From NCBI GenBank assembly GCA_963792385.1, contig CAWBVZ010000004.1, forward strand, positions 248,001 through 312,000: a stretch of DNA of 64,000 nt, written 5' to 3'. Of the stretch, positions 15,932 to 23,438 are shown one piece after another. The translations under genes and the position numbers were made by a program. This DNA is from DASSUW01 sp963792385 (GTDB lineage Bacteria > Actinomycetota > Thermoleophilia > Solirubrobacterales > Solirubrobacteraceae). The notes beneath the pieces were generated by a model. That model saw only the letters and a program-made list of their open reading frames with translations. It was not told where the DNA came from and made no database searches. Every line of letters begins with the position of its first letter. Position 1 is the stretch's first letter.

Positions 15932-18076
15932 ATGGCGACGTTGACACGGTGGGTCCTTGCTCACAAACGCCTGGTGGCGGGGCTCTGGATCGTCGTTACG
16001 ATCGTCGCCTTCGGGGCGATTCAGCCGGCGGGCGATGCTCTCTCCGACGAGTTCGGCGTGCCGGGCCGCGAGGGCTTCGAGACGAACCGCGTGATCGCGT
16101 CGACCTATGGGAACGGGGGCGATGTCGCCCCGGTCGTCCCGGTGGTGACGCTCCCCAAGGGGACGACGATCGACTCTCCCGGCGTCACCGCGGAGCTCGA
16201 CAACGCCCTTGCCAAGATGGAGCAAGCGCTGCCGAACGCCCGCGTCGCGTCGTACGTCTCGACGCGTGACGACGCCTTCGTGTCGCGTGACCGCCGCACC
16301 ACCTACGCGCTCATCTACATCCCGCAACCGGGCGGGCTCGAGCCCGGCCAGCTCGAGGCGCGCCGGGCCCAGGCGGCGCTCGCCGGCGTCACCGTCGGCG
16401 GGTCGCCGGTCGAGGTCACGGGGCTCGAGGCACTGCGCGCCGCCGCCGCGGACGGCCAGGGCGAGACCACGAGCGTGAGCGTCCTCGTGGAGGTCCTGGT
16501 CGCGGGCGCCGGCGCCCTGATCGTGCTCGCCTTCGTCTTCGGCTCGTTCATGGCGATCGTGCCGCTGCTGATGGCGGCGGTCGCGATCCCGACGACGTTC
16601 CTTCTCATCTGGCCGCTCGCCAGCGTCACCGACGTCTCGGTCGTCGTCCAGTTCCTGGCCGCGCTCGTCGGGCTCGGCATCGCGATCGACTACGCGCTCC
16701 TGGTCGTGATGCGCTGGCGCGAGGAGCGACGCAAGGGGAACACGACCAACGAGGTCGCGATCCAGAACGCGATGGCGCACGCGGGCAAGGCCGTTGTCTT
16801 CAGCGGTACGACCGTGGCGATCGCGCTGCTCTCGCTGGTCGTGCTGCCCGTTCCCGTCCTGCGCAGCATCGGGATCGCCGGCATGTTCATCCCGCTGGTC
16901 AGCGTCGCCGTGGCGATCACCCTGCTGCCGGTCGTCCTCGCGACGGTCGGGCCGCGGCTGGACTGGCCGCGCACGCGCAGGGAGGACCGCGCCGGGCGCT
17001 TCTGGACGGCGTGGGCCGCGTTCGTCGTGCGCAACCGCTGGGCTGCGGCGATCGCGTCCACCGCCGTGCTCGTGGCGATTGCCGTTGCCGCGTTGTCGAT
17101 CCAGCTCGGGAACCCGCGTGCGGACTCGCTCGCCCAGTCGGGAGCGGCGCGGGCCGGCTTCGACAAGCTCGAACGATCTGGCATCGGCGCCGGGCCGCTC
17201 TCGCCGTTCGACGCGCTCGTGCGCGGCGGTGAGCCCGACGCGCTCGCCGAGACGCTGGCCGGTGTCGAGGGTGTGAAGGCCGCGGTCGCCCCACGCGACT
17301 GGCGCCGCGACGGCACGGCGCTCGTGACCGTCATCCCGACCGCTGACGGCAACTCGTCCGAGGGCCGCGCCACGCTCGGCCGGATCCGAGCCGCGACTCC
17401 GGCCGAGGTCGCGATCGGCGGCCAGTCCGCGCAGGACTCGGACTTTGTCGACGCCGTCTACGGCAACTTCCCGGCCCTCGTCGCGCTGATCTCCGTGCTC
17501 ACGTTCCTGCTGCTCGCGCGCGCCTTTCGCTCGCTGGTCCTCGCGCTGAAGGCCGTCGCCTTGAACATCCTCTCGGTCGCCGGCGCCTGGGGCGTGATGG
17601 TGCTCGTGTGGCAGAACGGGATCGGCTCGGAGGCGATCTGGGGCATCGAGGCGACGGGCTCGATCACGGTCGAGATTCCGGTCGTGGTGTTCGCGTTCCT
17701 GTTCGGGGTCTCGATGGACTACCAGGTGTTCATCATCAGCCGGATGCGGGAGGCGTACGACCGCAACGGCTCGACCGAGGCGGCGATCGTCGAGGGCATC
17801 GGCCGGACCGGCCGGCTCGTCACGAGCGCCGCACTGATCCTCGGGCTCGCGTTCGTCGCCCTCAGCGCCAGTCCCGGCACCGAAGTGAAGATCTTCGGGA
17901 CCGCGCTCGCGGCCGGGATCCTGCTCGACGCGACGATCGTCCGCGCCGTGCTGGTGCCCGCGGCGATGTCGATCCTCGGTCGCTGGAACTGGTGGCTGCC
18001 GCACTGGCCCGCGCGCGTGCTCAGGGTCAAGCCGTCGGTCGGCCGGCGCGAGCCCGCGGTCACTACGGACGGCTGA
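15932..18076 (+). CDS. MMPL family transporter
   Basis: A 714-aa RND-superfamily exporter with the duplicated design: helix 1 (LVAGLWIVVTIVAFGAI), an outside domain beginning DEFGVPGREGF, then helices with LGIAIDYALLVVMRWREE; a second outside domain and helices with LFGVSMDYQVFIISRMRE follow. These paired GxxxDYxxFL segments are characteristic. ATG 15932 follows GAGAAGGGTGAGG, a fair ribosome site; GTG 15929 and ATG 15890 are alternatives. A TetR gene precedes it and a tandem inverted repeat covers its promoter. The exported compound is probably the repressor ligand, such as a toxic lipid-like or drug molecule (inference). Confidence 0.9.
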   Translation: MATLTRWVLAHKRLVAGLWIVVTIVAFGAIQPAGDALSDEFGVPGREGFETNRVIASTYGNGGDVAPVVPVVTLPKGTTIDSPGVTAELDNALAKMEQALPNARVASYVSTRDDAFVSRDRRTTYALIYIPQPGGLEPGQLEARRAQAALAGVTVGGSPVEVTGLEALRAAAADGQGETTSVSVLVEVLVAGAGALIVLAFVFGSFMAIVPLLMAAVAIPTTFLLIWPLASVTDVSVVVQFLAALVGLGIAIDYALLVVMRWREERRKGNTTNEVAIQNAMAHAGKAVVFSGTTVAIALLSLVVLPVPVLRSIGIAGMFIPLVSVAVAITLLPVVLATVGPRLDWPRTRREDRAGRFWTAWAAFVVRNRWAAAIASTAVLVAIAVAALSIQLGNPRADSLAQSGAARAGFDKLERSGIGAGPLSPFDALVRGGEPDALAETLAGVEGVKAAVAPRDWRRDGTALVTVIPTADGNSSEGRATLGRIRAATPAEVAIGGQSAQDSDFVDAVYGNFPALVALISVLTFLLLARAFRSLVLALKAVALNILSVAGAWGVMVLVWQNGIGSEAIWGIEATGSITVEIPVVVFAFLFGVSMDYQVFIISRMREAYDRNGSTEAAIVEGIGRTGRLVTSAALILGLAFVALSASPGTEVKIFGTALAAGILLDATIVRAVLVPAAMSILGRWNWWLPHWPARVLRVKPSVGRREPAVTTDG

Positions 18077-18081
18077 ACGCC

Positions 18082-18103
18082 ATAGTCCGACGCGGACTAT
18101 ACT
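18082..18103 (+). promoter_or_regulatory. PadR operator with embedded -10 box
   Basis: ATAGTCCG-ACG-CGGACTAT (18082-18100) is a perfect 8-bp inverted repeat. A third copy of CGGACTAT occurs at 18108-18115, overlapping the PadR start codon. TATACT (18098-18103) is a near-consensus -10 box, 10 nt before ATG 18114. Repressor binding would cover both promoter and start, strongly suggesting autoregulation. Confidence 0.65.
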
Positions 18104-18113
18104 GGCGCGGACT

Positions 18114-18689
18114 ATGGTCGAGCGCCCACCCGCGACGCGAACCGAGCTCGCCGTGCTCGGCCTCCTGGCCTGGAGCGGCGAGTCGTCGGGCTATGAGCTG
18201 CACAAGCGAGCCGGGAGCTCGGTCGGGTTCATCTGGGCGCCCGCGCGCAGCCAGCTCTACGCGGTCCTGAAGCGGCTCGCGGCCGACGGGCTCGCGGCCG
18301 GCCGCGACGTGGTGCAGACGGACCGGCCCGACAAGCGGATGTTCAGCGTGACCGAGGCCGGGATGGCGACGCTGCGGGAGTGGCTCGACCGCGTCGAGCC
18401 GATCGAGCCGGAGGATCGCGACGGCCTGCTGCTGAAGCTGTTCTTCGGTGCGTTCGGCGACCCGGAGGCCGGCCGGCGCCAGCTGCTCGACTACCGCGCG
18501 CGGGTCGAGCAGCGGCTCGCCACCTACCGCGAGATCGAGGGCACGTTCGACGACGACAGCGAGGCGGCGGCGCTGCAGCGACTGCAAAGCCTGCGCCTGG
18601 GCATCGCGCTGATGGAGGCGAGCCTTGGGTGGGCCGACGAGACGCTCGCGGCGATCGCGTCGGCGGCGACCGCCGGCGGCCGGGCATGA
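18114..18689 (+). CDS. PadR family transcription regulator
   Basis: A 191-aa regulator. The winged helix is residues about 8-95: TELAVLGLLAWSGESSGYEL, the APARSQLYAVLKRLAADGL recognition region and KRMFSVTEAG wing. The C-terminal helical dimerisation part ends QSLRLGIALMEASLGWADET. It starts at ATG 18114, directly beneath an inverted-repeat operator, with no Shine-Dalgarno. Its stop overlaps the ATG of the next gene (ATGA), so regulator and lipoprotein hydrolase form an operon. PadR proteins usually sense small aromatic or drug-like molecules. Confidence 0.9.
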   Translation: MVERPPATRTELAVLGLLAWSGESSGYELHKRAGSSVGFIWAPARSQLYAVLKRLAADGLAAGRDVVQTDRPDKRMFSVTEAGMATLREWLDRVEPIEPEDRDGLLLKLFFGAFGDPEAGRRQLLDYRARVEQRLATYREIEGTFDDDSEAAALQRLQSLRLGIALMEASLGWADETLAAIASAATAGGRA

Positions 18690-19438
18690 AGGCGCCGCAC
18701 CGGATCCTGGCCGCTGTGCTCGCGGCGGCCGCTCTCGTCGCCGCCGGCTGCGGCGGAAACGATGACGGCGCCGCGCCGGATCGTCCGCGCAGCGAGGCGA
18801 CGCCGACCGCGACGCCGGCGCCTCCGCCGGCGCCGCGTGCCAAGGCGGTCCGATTCGAAGCGACCGACGGCGAGCGTGTGACGGCCCAGTACATCCCCGC
18901 CGGCAGGGCGGCCCCGGCGGTCGTTCTCCTGCACGAGATCCGCGGCGGCCCCGAGCAGTGGGACGGGCTCGTCGGATACCTGCACGCCGCGGGCTTTGCC
19001 ACGCTCGCCTACCAATCGCGGTCGTCGGTGGTCGACCGTGACCGCCGTCGCGACGCGCTTGGCGCGATCCGCTGGCTGCGCGCGCGCCCGGACGTCGATC
19101 CGCACCGCCTCGCGATCGTGGGCGCGAGCATCGGCGCCTCGACCACCGTGCTGACGATGGCCTCCGGCGGGCGGCGCACCGTCGACGCCGCCGTCGCCTT
19201 GTCGCCGCCCGACAGCGCCGACATCTGGGCGCTGCAGGATTCCGGGCGCTACCACCCGCACGACCTGCTCCTGGTCTCCGACGAGCGCGAGTCCTCAAGC
19301 GCCGACGGGATGCTCAAGGGCGCCACGCGCTCGAAGACGATGCGCTCGGCCGGGCCTGGACACGGCGTCGCACTGCTCGGCGAGGCGGGGGTGCGCGACG
19401 CGCTCCTGGCGTGGCTCGGCGACCACGTGCGCCCGTGA
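18686..19438 (+). CDS. Lipoprotein with alpha/beta hydrolase (dienelactone hydrolase-like) domain
   Basis: A 250-aa predicted lipoprotein. Signal peptide and lipobox ALVAAGC place Cys near residue 22. A Thr/Pro/Ala-rich spacer then leads to an alpha/beta hydrolase fold with VVLLHEIRGG (oxyanion region), the nucleophile elbow GASIGAS and a probable catalytic His in GPGHGVAL. DLLLVSDERE could hold the acid residue. The fold resembles dienelactone hydrolases/esterases. It is coupled to the PadR gene and ends one base before the converging TetR gene. Being outside the membrane and under a PadR sensor, it may hydrolyse an incoming ester or drug (inference). Confidence 0.82.
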   Translation: MKAPHRILAAVLAAAALVAAGCGGNDDGAAPDRPRSEATPTATPAPPPAPRAKAVRFEATDGERVTAQYIPAGRAAPAVVLLHEIRGGPEQWDGLVGYLHAAGFATLAYQSRSSVVDRDRRRDALGAIRWLRARPDVDPHRLAIVGASIGASTTVLTMASGGRRTVDAAVALSPPDSADIWALQDSGRYHPHDLLLVSDERESSSADGMLKGATRSKTMRSAGPGHGVALLGEAGVRDALLAWLGDHVRP

Positions 19439-20020
19439 TCAGCTCAGGACACCGAGCCAGACCCGCGCGATCGCGTCGAGGATCGCCTCGCGCGTGGCCG
19501 CAGGGTCGTCGATCCACCACAGCACGAGCGATGCCATGCCCATGCTGAGCAGCTCGGCCAGCGGCTCGAGCTCGCGCGCCGGGATCGGCTTGGTGCTGAG
19601 CGCGCGGATCAGGGCGACGAGGGTCGTGCGCGCGCGCTTGTGGACATCGACCCGGAACGCCTGGACCACCGGCCCGCCGCCGCTGTCGCGGAACAGCATC
19701 CGCCACGCGTAGGCGTGCGTCTCGACGTAATCCAGCCACACCTCGAGCACGGCGCGCAGGCGCTGCTCGAGCGTCCCCGCGGCGGGGATTGCGCCGGCGA
19801 AGGTGCCGAGGTCCTCGCGATGGCGCTCGAGCAGTGCCAGGTAGAGCGCCGTCTTGTCATCGAAGTGGCGGTACAGGACCGGCTTCGTGACGCCGGCCGC
19901 GGCGGCGACATCGTCGAGCCGCGTCGCGTCGTAGCCGCGCTCGCCGAACAGCCGCCCGGCGGCCTCGACGATCAGGAGACGGCGCTGCTCGGGAGCGAGA
20001 CGTTTGCGTGCTGACGTCAT
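19439..20020 (-). CDS. TetR family transcription regulator
   Basis: A 193-aa repressor. The HTH lies at about residues 12-60: RRLLIVEAAGRLFGERGYDA, RLDDVAAAAGVTKPVLYRHF, DDKTALYLALL. The C-terminal effector domain is distinct from the other TetR in the window. It is divergent from the cupin gene across 38 bp that hold the promoter boxes of both genes and an inverted repeat. The start has no Shine-Dalgarno; TACTAT on the minus strand lies 10 nt upstream. Confidence 0.9.
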   Translation of the reverse strand: MTSARKRLAPEQRRLLIVEAAGRLFGERGYDATRLDDVAAAAGVTKPVLYRHFDDKTALYLALLERHREDLGTFAGAIPAAGTLEQRLRAVLEVWLDYVETHAYAWRMLFRDSGGGPVVQAFRVDVHKRARTTLVALIRALSTKPIPARELEPLAELLSMGMASLVLWWIDDPAATREAILDAIARVWLGVLS

Positions 20021-20030
20021 AAGTTACCCG

Positions 20031-20052
20031 ATAGTAGCTTAGGTGCTACGGT
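20031..20052. promoter_or_regulatory. Divergent promoter/operator of TetR and cupin genes
   Basis: GTAGC-TTAGGT-GCTAC (20034-20049) is a perfect inverted repeat in the 38-bp intergenic gap. The minus-strand box TACTAT (20036-20031) serves TetR. The plus-strand box TACGGT (20047-20052) lies 6 nt before the cupin ATG. One bound TetR dimer would block both. The element GTAGCTTA also occurs at 21162-21169. Confidence 0.5.
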
Positions 20053-20058
20053 CCTGCC

Positions 20059-20592
20059 ATGAGCGCCACCACCAACACCACACCCGAGCGGACCTACGAT
20101 CCGATCCATCGCGTCTCGATGGCCTTCGAGCGTGAGGGTGACAAGCTCTGGGTGTTCACGTGGCTCGACCACGACGGGCATCTTCCCGAGCACTTCCACC
20201 CCACGCTCACCGAGTACTGGGAGGTGCTCGAAGGCACCGCCGACGTGAAGGTCGACGGCCACTGGCGCGAGCTCACCGCGGCCGACGCGCCCGTGCTCGT
20301 CGCCCCGGGCGTCCGTCACGAGCTCCGCAACACGAGCGGCAGCCAGGCGCGCCTGCGCACCGAGGTCACGCCGGCGGGCCGGCTCGAGGAGTTCCTGACC
20401 GAGAGTGCCCGCGCCGCGCGCGAGGGCCTTTATAACGCCCGCAACCTCCCGACCGGCCTGCGCGGTGCCGCGTGGGTGAGCGAGTTCGCCCTCCGCTTCC
20501 GCGACGAGACCGTGATGTGCTCGCCGCCTCCGGCGCTCCAGCGCGTGCTGCTCCCCGCGGCGGCGCGACTCACCCGCAGGTACCGCGCCTGA
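20059..20592 (+). CDS. Cupin domain protein
   Basis: A 177-aa protein with a single cupin barrel at about residues 25-110. The metal-site motif 1 is visible as PEHFHPTLTEYWEVLEG (HxH and Glu) and motif 2 as VAPGVRHELRN (His), giving the usual His/His/Glu/His set. The C-terminal 60 residues are helical (PALQRVLLPAAARLTRRY). Such proteins may be dioxygenases, isomerases or sensors; the reaction cannot be assigned. It is controlled from the shared TetR promoter and converges on a PadR gene with a 3-bp gap. Confidence 0.82.
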   Translation: MSATTNTTPERTYDPIHRVSMAFEREGDKLWVFTWLDHDGHLPEHFHPTLTEYWEVLEGTADVKVDGHWRELTAADAPVLVAPGVRHELRNTSGSQARLRTEVTPAGRLEEFLTESARAAREGLYNARNLPTGLRGAAWVSEFALRFRDETVMCSPPPALQRVLLPAAARLTRRYRA

Positions 20593-20595
20593 CCG

Positions 20596-21150
20596 TCAGG
20601 AACCGGCGGGCGGGTCCGCCGGGGCGAGCTCGCGCTCGACCTCGTCGACGAAGTCGAGATGCAGGTCGAGCAGCCGGCGCAGGAAGCCGTTGACGAGCAA
20701 CAGGTATTTGCGGCGGTGGGCGATCTCGTCGGCGGTGGCCGCGCTGTCCTCGAGTCGGCGCCCGAGGTCGGCAATGTCCTCGCGCAGCGTGGCGATGCTC
20801 TCGCGCGTGACGTCCTCGCCCACGAGATCCGTCATCAGGAGGCGCAGGAGCACCTCGGACTTGACCGGCGTGAAGGTGACGGGCGTGCGCGCGTAGTCGC
20901 GCAACGCCTCCAGGCCCTTGTCGCTGAGCTTGTAGACGGTGCGCGGGCGCGTGCGGCCCGGCTCGGTGTGCGCGTCGAGGTAGCCGAGCCGTGCCAGGCG
21001 CTTGGGCTCGACGTAGTACTGGCTCTCACCCGCCCAGTCGAGGATCCGCCCGCGGCGGGCCATCCGCAGCAGGTCGTGCGCGCCGGCGCCGTCCTGCCCG
21101 ACGAGACCCATGATCTCGTAGGAGAACAGGCTGAGCTCAGGTCGTGTCAT
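20596..21150 (-). CDS. PadR-like transcription regulator
   Basis: A 184-aa protein with a winged helix near the N-terminus: LSLFSYEIMGLVGQDGAGAH, the recognition-like SQYYVEPKRLARLGYL and the wing RTRPRTVYKLSDKG. The C-terminal half (REDIADLGRRLEDSA ... FLRRLLDLHLDFVDEVE) is a helical dimer region. ATG 21150 begins 18 bp from the divergent methyltransferase gene, so promoters overlap. A longer in-frame extension exists but would run through the methyltransferase and lacks the family start. Confidence 0.82.
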   Translation of the reverse strand: MTRPELSLFSYEIMGLVGQDGAGAHDLLRMARRGRILDWAGESQYYVEPKRLARLGYLDAHTEPGRTRPRTVYKLSDKGLEALRDYARTPVTFTPVKSEVLLRLLMTDLVGEDVTRESIATLREDIADLGRRLEDSAATADEIAHRRKYLLLVNGFLRRLLDLHLDFVDEVERELAPADPPAGS

Positions 21151-21153
21151 CGC

Positions 21154-21169
21154 TATCTTTCGTAGCTTA
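21154..21169 (+). promoter_or_regulatory. Methyltransferase promoter box with shared GTAGCTTA motif
   Basis: TATCTT (21154-21159) lies 9 nt before ATG 21169, a leaderless-type arrangement. Between them lies GTAGCTTA (21162-21169), identical to the core of the TetR/cupin inverted repeat at 20034-20041. This hints that the same repressor acts here. Confidence 0.4.
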
Positions 21170-21942
21170 TGGCAATGAGTGCGACCGCGCGGCAGTGGGG
21201 CGCCCGATGGGGCGACCGGCCGGACGCCTGGGCAGTGAGCGAGGAGCAGCACACTCCGCTCTACGAGGCGGCGCTGGAGGGCGTCGGGCTCGACCGCGGC
21301 GATCGCCTGCTCGACCTCGGCTGTGGCACCGGGGTATTCCTGCGGATGTGCGCCGACCGTGGCGTCGTCGTGTCCGGCCTCGACGCCGCCGAGGGCCTGC
21401 TCGCGCTCGCCCGCGCCCGCGTCCCCGAGGCCGACCTGCGCCTCGGAGACCTCCAAGCGCTTCCGTACGCCGACGACAGCTTCGACGTCGTGACGGGCTT
21501 CACGTCGTTCTTCTACGCCGACGACACGGTCGCGGCGCTCCGCGAGGCCGGCCGCGTGGCGCGGGCCGGCGCGCCCGTGGTGATCGCCGTGTGGGGACGC
21601 CCGGAGCGCTGCGAGATGGAGGCGGTGAAGCAGGCCGTCGCGGCCTTCCGGGGCGCCGAGCCGCCTACGTGGCGACCCACGATCGTCGAGGAGCTCGTAC
21701 CGCGGGCCGGGCTCGCCGTCGCTCGCTCGCTCGACACCACGTGGGCGTACGAGTACGGCGACGACGACGCGGTCGCGGGCGCCCTGCTCGCCGCCGGTGG
21801 CGCCCGCGCCCTCGCCGGCGCCGGCCGCGAGCCCGCCCTCCGCGCCGCGATCCTGCGTGCGGTGGCGCCGTACCGGCAGCCGGACGGCAGCTACCGGATG
21901 TCGAACGAGTGGCACGTCGTGATCGCCCGCGCCGGAGGCTAA
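21169..21942 (+). CDS. Class I SAM-dependent methyltransferase
   Basis: A 257-aa methyltransferase. SAM-binding motif I is LLDLGCGTGVFLRM at about residues 45-58; SGLDAAEGLLALAR (motif II) and LQALPYADDSFDVVTGFTSF (motifs III-IV) follow in the UbiE/Methyltransf_11 order. The short N-terminus ARQWGARWGDRPDAWAV is often seen in small-molecule methyltransferases. Substrate unknown. Its stop overlaps the stop region of the converging MFS gene by 4 bp. With the PadR, TetR and MFS neighbours it may belong to a drug response cluster. Confidence 0.88.
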   Translation: MAMSATARQWGARWGDRPDAWAVSEEQHTPLYEAALEGVGLDRGDRLLDLGCGTGVFLRMCADRGVVVSGLDAAEGLLALARARVPEADLRLGDLQALPYADDSFDVVTGFTSFFYADDTVAALREAGRVARAGAPVVIAVWGRPERCEMEAVKQAVAAFRGAEPPTWRPTIVEELVPRAGLAVARSLDTTWAYEYGDDDAVAGALLAAGGARALAGAGREPALRAAILRAVAPYRQPDGSYRMSNEWHVVIARAGG

Positions 21943-23353
21943 GCCCCCTCGAGGGCGAGGTCGGCGGGGACCTCCGCGTAGCCATGACGGGGCGCGCGGA
22001 TGAGCAGCGCCGTGGCGACAGCGGCCGCCATCGCGAGCACGGCGCCGACCCACAGGGCGTCATGGAAGCCGTCGACGTAGGACTGCGGAGAGCCGTCGCC
22101 GAGCGCCGCTCCCGCGGGGACGAGCGCGCCGAGACCTGCGACGCCGACCGCGATCCCGACCTGCCGGAACATGTCATTCACGCCCGCGGCGAGGCCGGCC
22201 TGCTCGGCGGGCCCGAGCTCAGCGCGACCTGGCTGACCGTCGGGTTCAGGATCCCGGTGCCGACCATCGCGACGAGCAGGCCGGGCAGGAACAGCCACCA
22301 CGTCGAGTCCACCGTCTCGATCGTGAGCAGCGCCAGCCCGGCGCCGACCAGCGCCAGTCCGGACGCGATCAGCACGCGCGCGGAGACCTTCTGGCCGACC
22401 GACGCCATCGAGCCCGCGACGAAGAAGTTGAGCATCGTCCCGGGCACGTACACGAGACCGGCCTCGATCGCCGACAGTCCGAGGATCTGCTGCAGGTACA
22501 GCGTCATGTAGAGCCACATCGCGAACAGCGACGCGGAGATCCCGAACGCCGCGACCTGGGCGCCGGTGAACGTCGGGTTGCGGAACAGCCGCAGCGGGAG
22601 CATCGGCTGCGCGATCCGTGCCTCGATCGCGATGAACGCGCACAGCAGGGCGGCGGCACCGGCGAAGCAGGCGACGATCGTCGCGCTCCCCCACCCGTCC
22701 TCGTTACCGCGCAGCAGCCCGAAGACGAGCAGGAACAGGCCGCCGGTCAGGGTGACGAGACCCGCGCCGTCCACGCGCGGCGCGCGCGGGTTCATCGACT
22801 CGGCGACGAACCTGCGGACGATCCACAGGCACATCACGCCGAGCGGGAGGTTGATGAGGAAGATCCACCGCCAGTCAAGTGCGGACGTGAGCGCGCCGCC
22901 CACGAGCGGCCCGACCGCGAACGAGCCGCCCATCGTCGCTCCGTACGCGGCGAGCGCCTTAATGCGCTCCTCCGGACTCGGGAACGCGTTCGAGAGCACG
23001 GCCAACGAGACCGCGAACATGAACGCGGCGCCGAGGCCTTGCGCCGCGCGTGAGGCGTTGAGCATCGTGATCGACTGCGCCGCCGCGCAGAGCAGCGACG
23101 TCGCGGTGAAGATGCCGAGGCCGATGCCGAACAGCCGGCGACGGCCGAAGCGATCGGCGAGCGACCCGGCGGTGAGGACCGTCGCCGCGAGCGAGAGGGT
23201 GTAGGCGTCGACGACCCACTGGAGGCCCGAGAGGCCGGTGTCGAGGTCGGCGGCGATCGCGGACAGGGCGGTGTTCACGACCGCGATGTCGAGCATGAGC
23301 ATGGCTGTGGCGGCGCAGACCACGGCCAGCGTCCAGCGCTGGGTGCGCGTCAT
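21939..23353 (-). pseudogene. DHA2-type MFS drug exporter, single frameshift
   Basis: About 471 aa in total, a 14-helix EmrB/QacA-like proton-driven exporter. The 5' part (23353 down to about 22212) has the helix-1 motif LDIAVVNTALSAIA, motif A GSLADRFGRRRLF and motif C GPLVGGAL. Homology then continues in another frame (AEQAGLAAGVNDMFRQVG ... EVPADLALEGA) to 21939. One base appears missing within the GGGCCC run at about 22208-22215. Without the indel the protein would be complete, so this is either a recent mutation or a sequence error. ATG 23353 has AAGGAG 9 nt upstream. A near-ideal promoter and a 27-bp operator precede it. Confidence 0.85.
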
Positions 23354-23387
23354 CTGTGTAACTCCTTGGCAAAGTTCGAGAAACTAT

Positions 23388-23427
23388 GTTCCGTAGCAAA
23401 ATAACCTACGGAACGTAGCTATGTCAA
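23388..23427 (-). promoter_or_regulatory. MFS exporter promoter with 9-9-9 inverted repeat operator
   Basis: GTTCCGTAG and CTACGGAAC (23388-23396 and 23406-23414) are perfect 9-bp arms with a 9-bp spacer. On the minus strand a perfect TTGACA (23427-23422) acts as -35, and TTATTT (23404-23399) lies in the spacer as -10. Binding of a TetR/MarR-type dimer would directly occlude the -10. The half-site GCTACGG is also present at 20045-20051 beside the TetR gene. Confidence 0.65.
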
Positions 23428-23438
23428 ACCCAAGAGCG

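Noticed and set aside
15872..18004. A 710-codon minus-strand open frame opposite the second MMPL gene
   Set aside because: Its product is a run of Arg, Asp, Glu and His without any domain, while the plus strand encodes clear MMPL helices.
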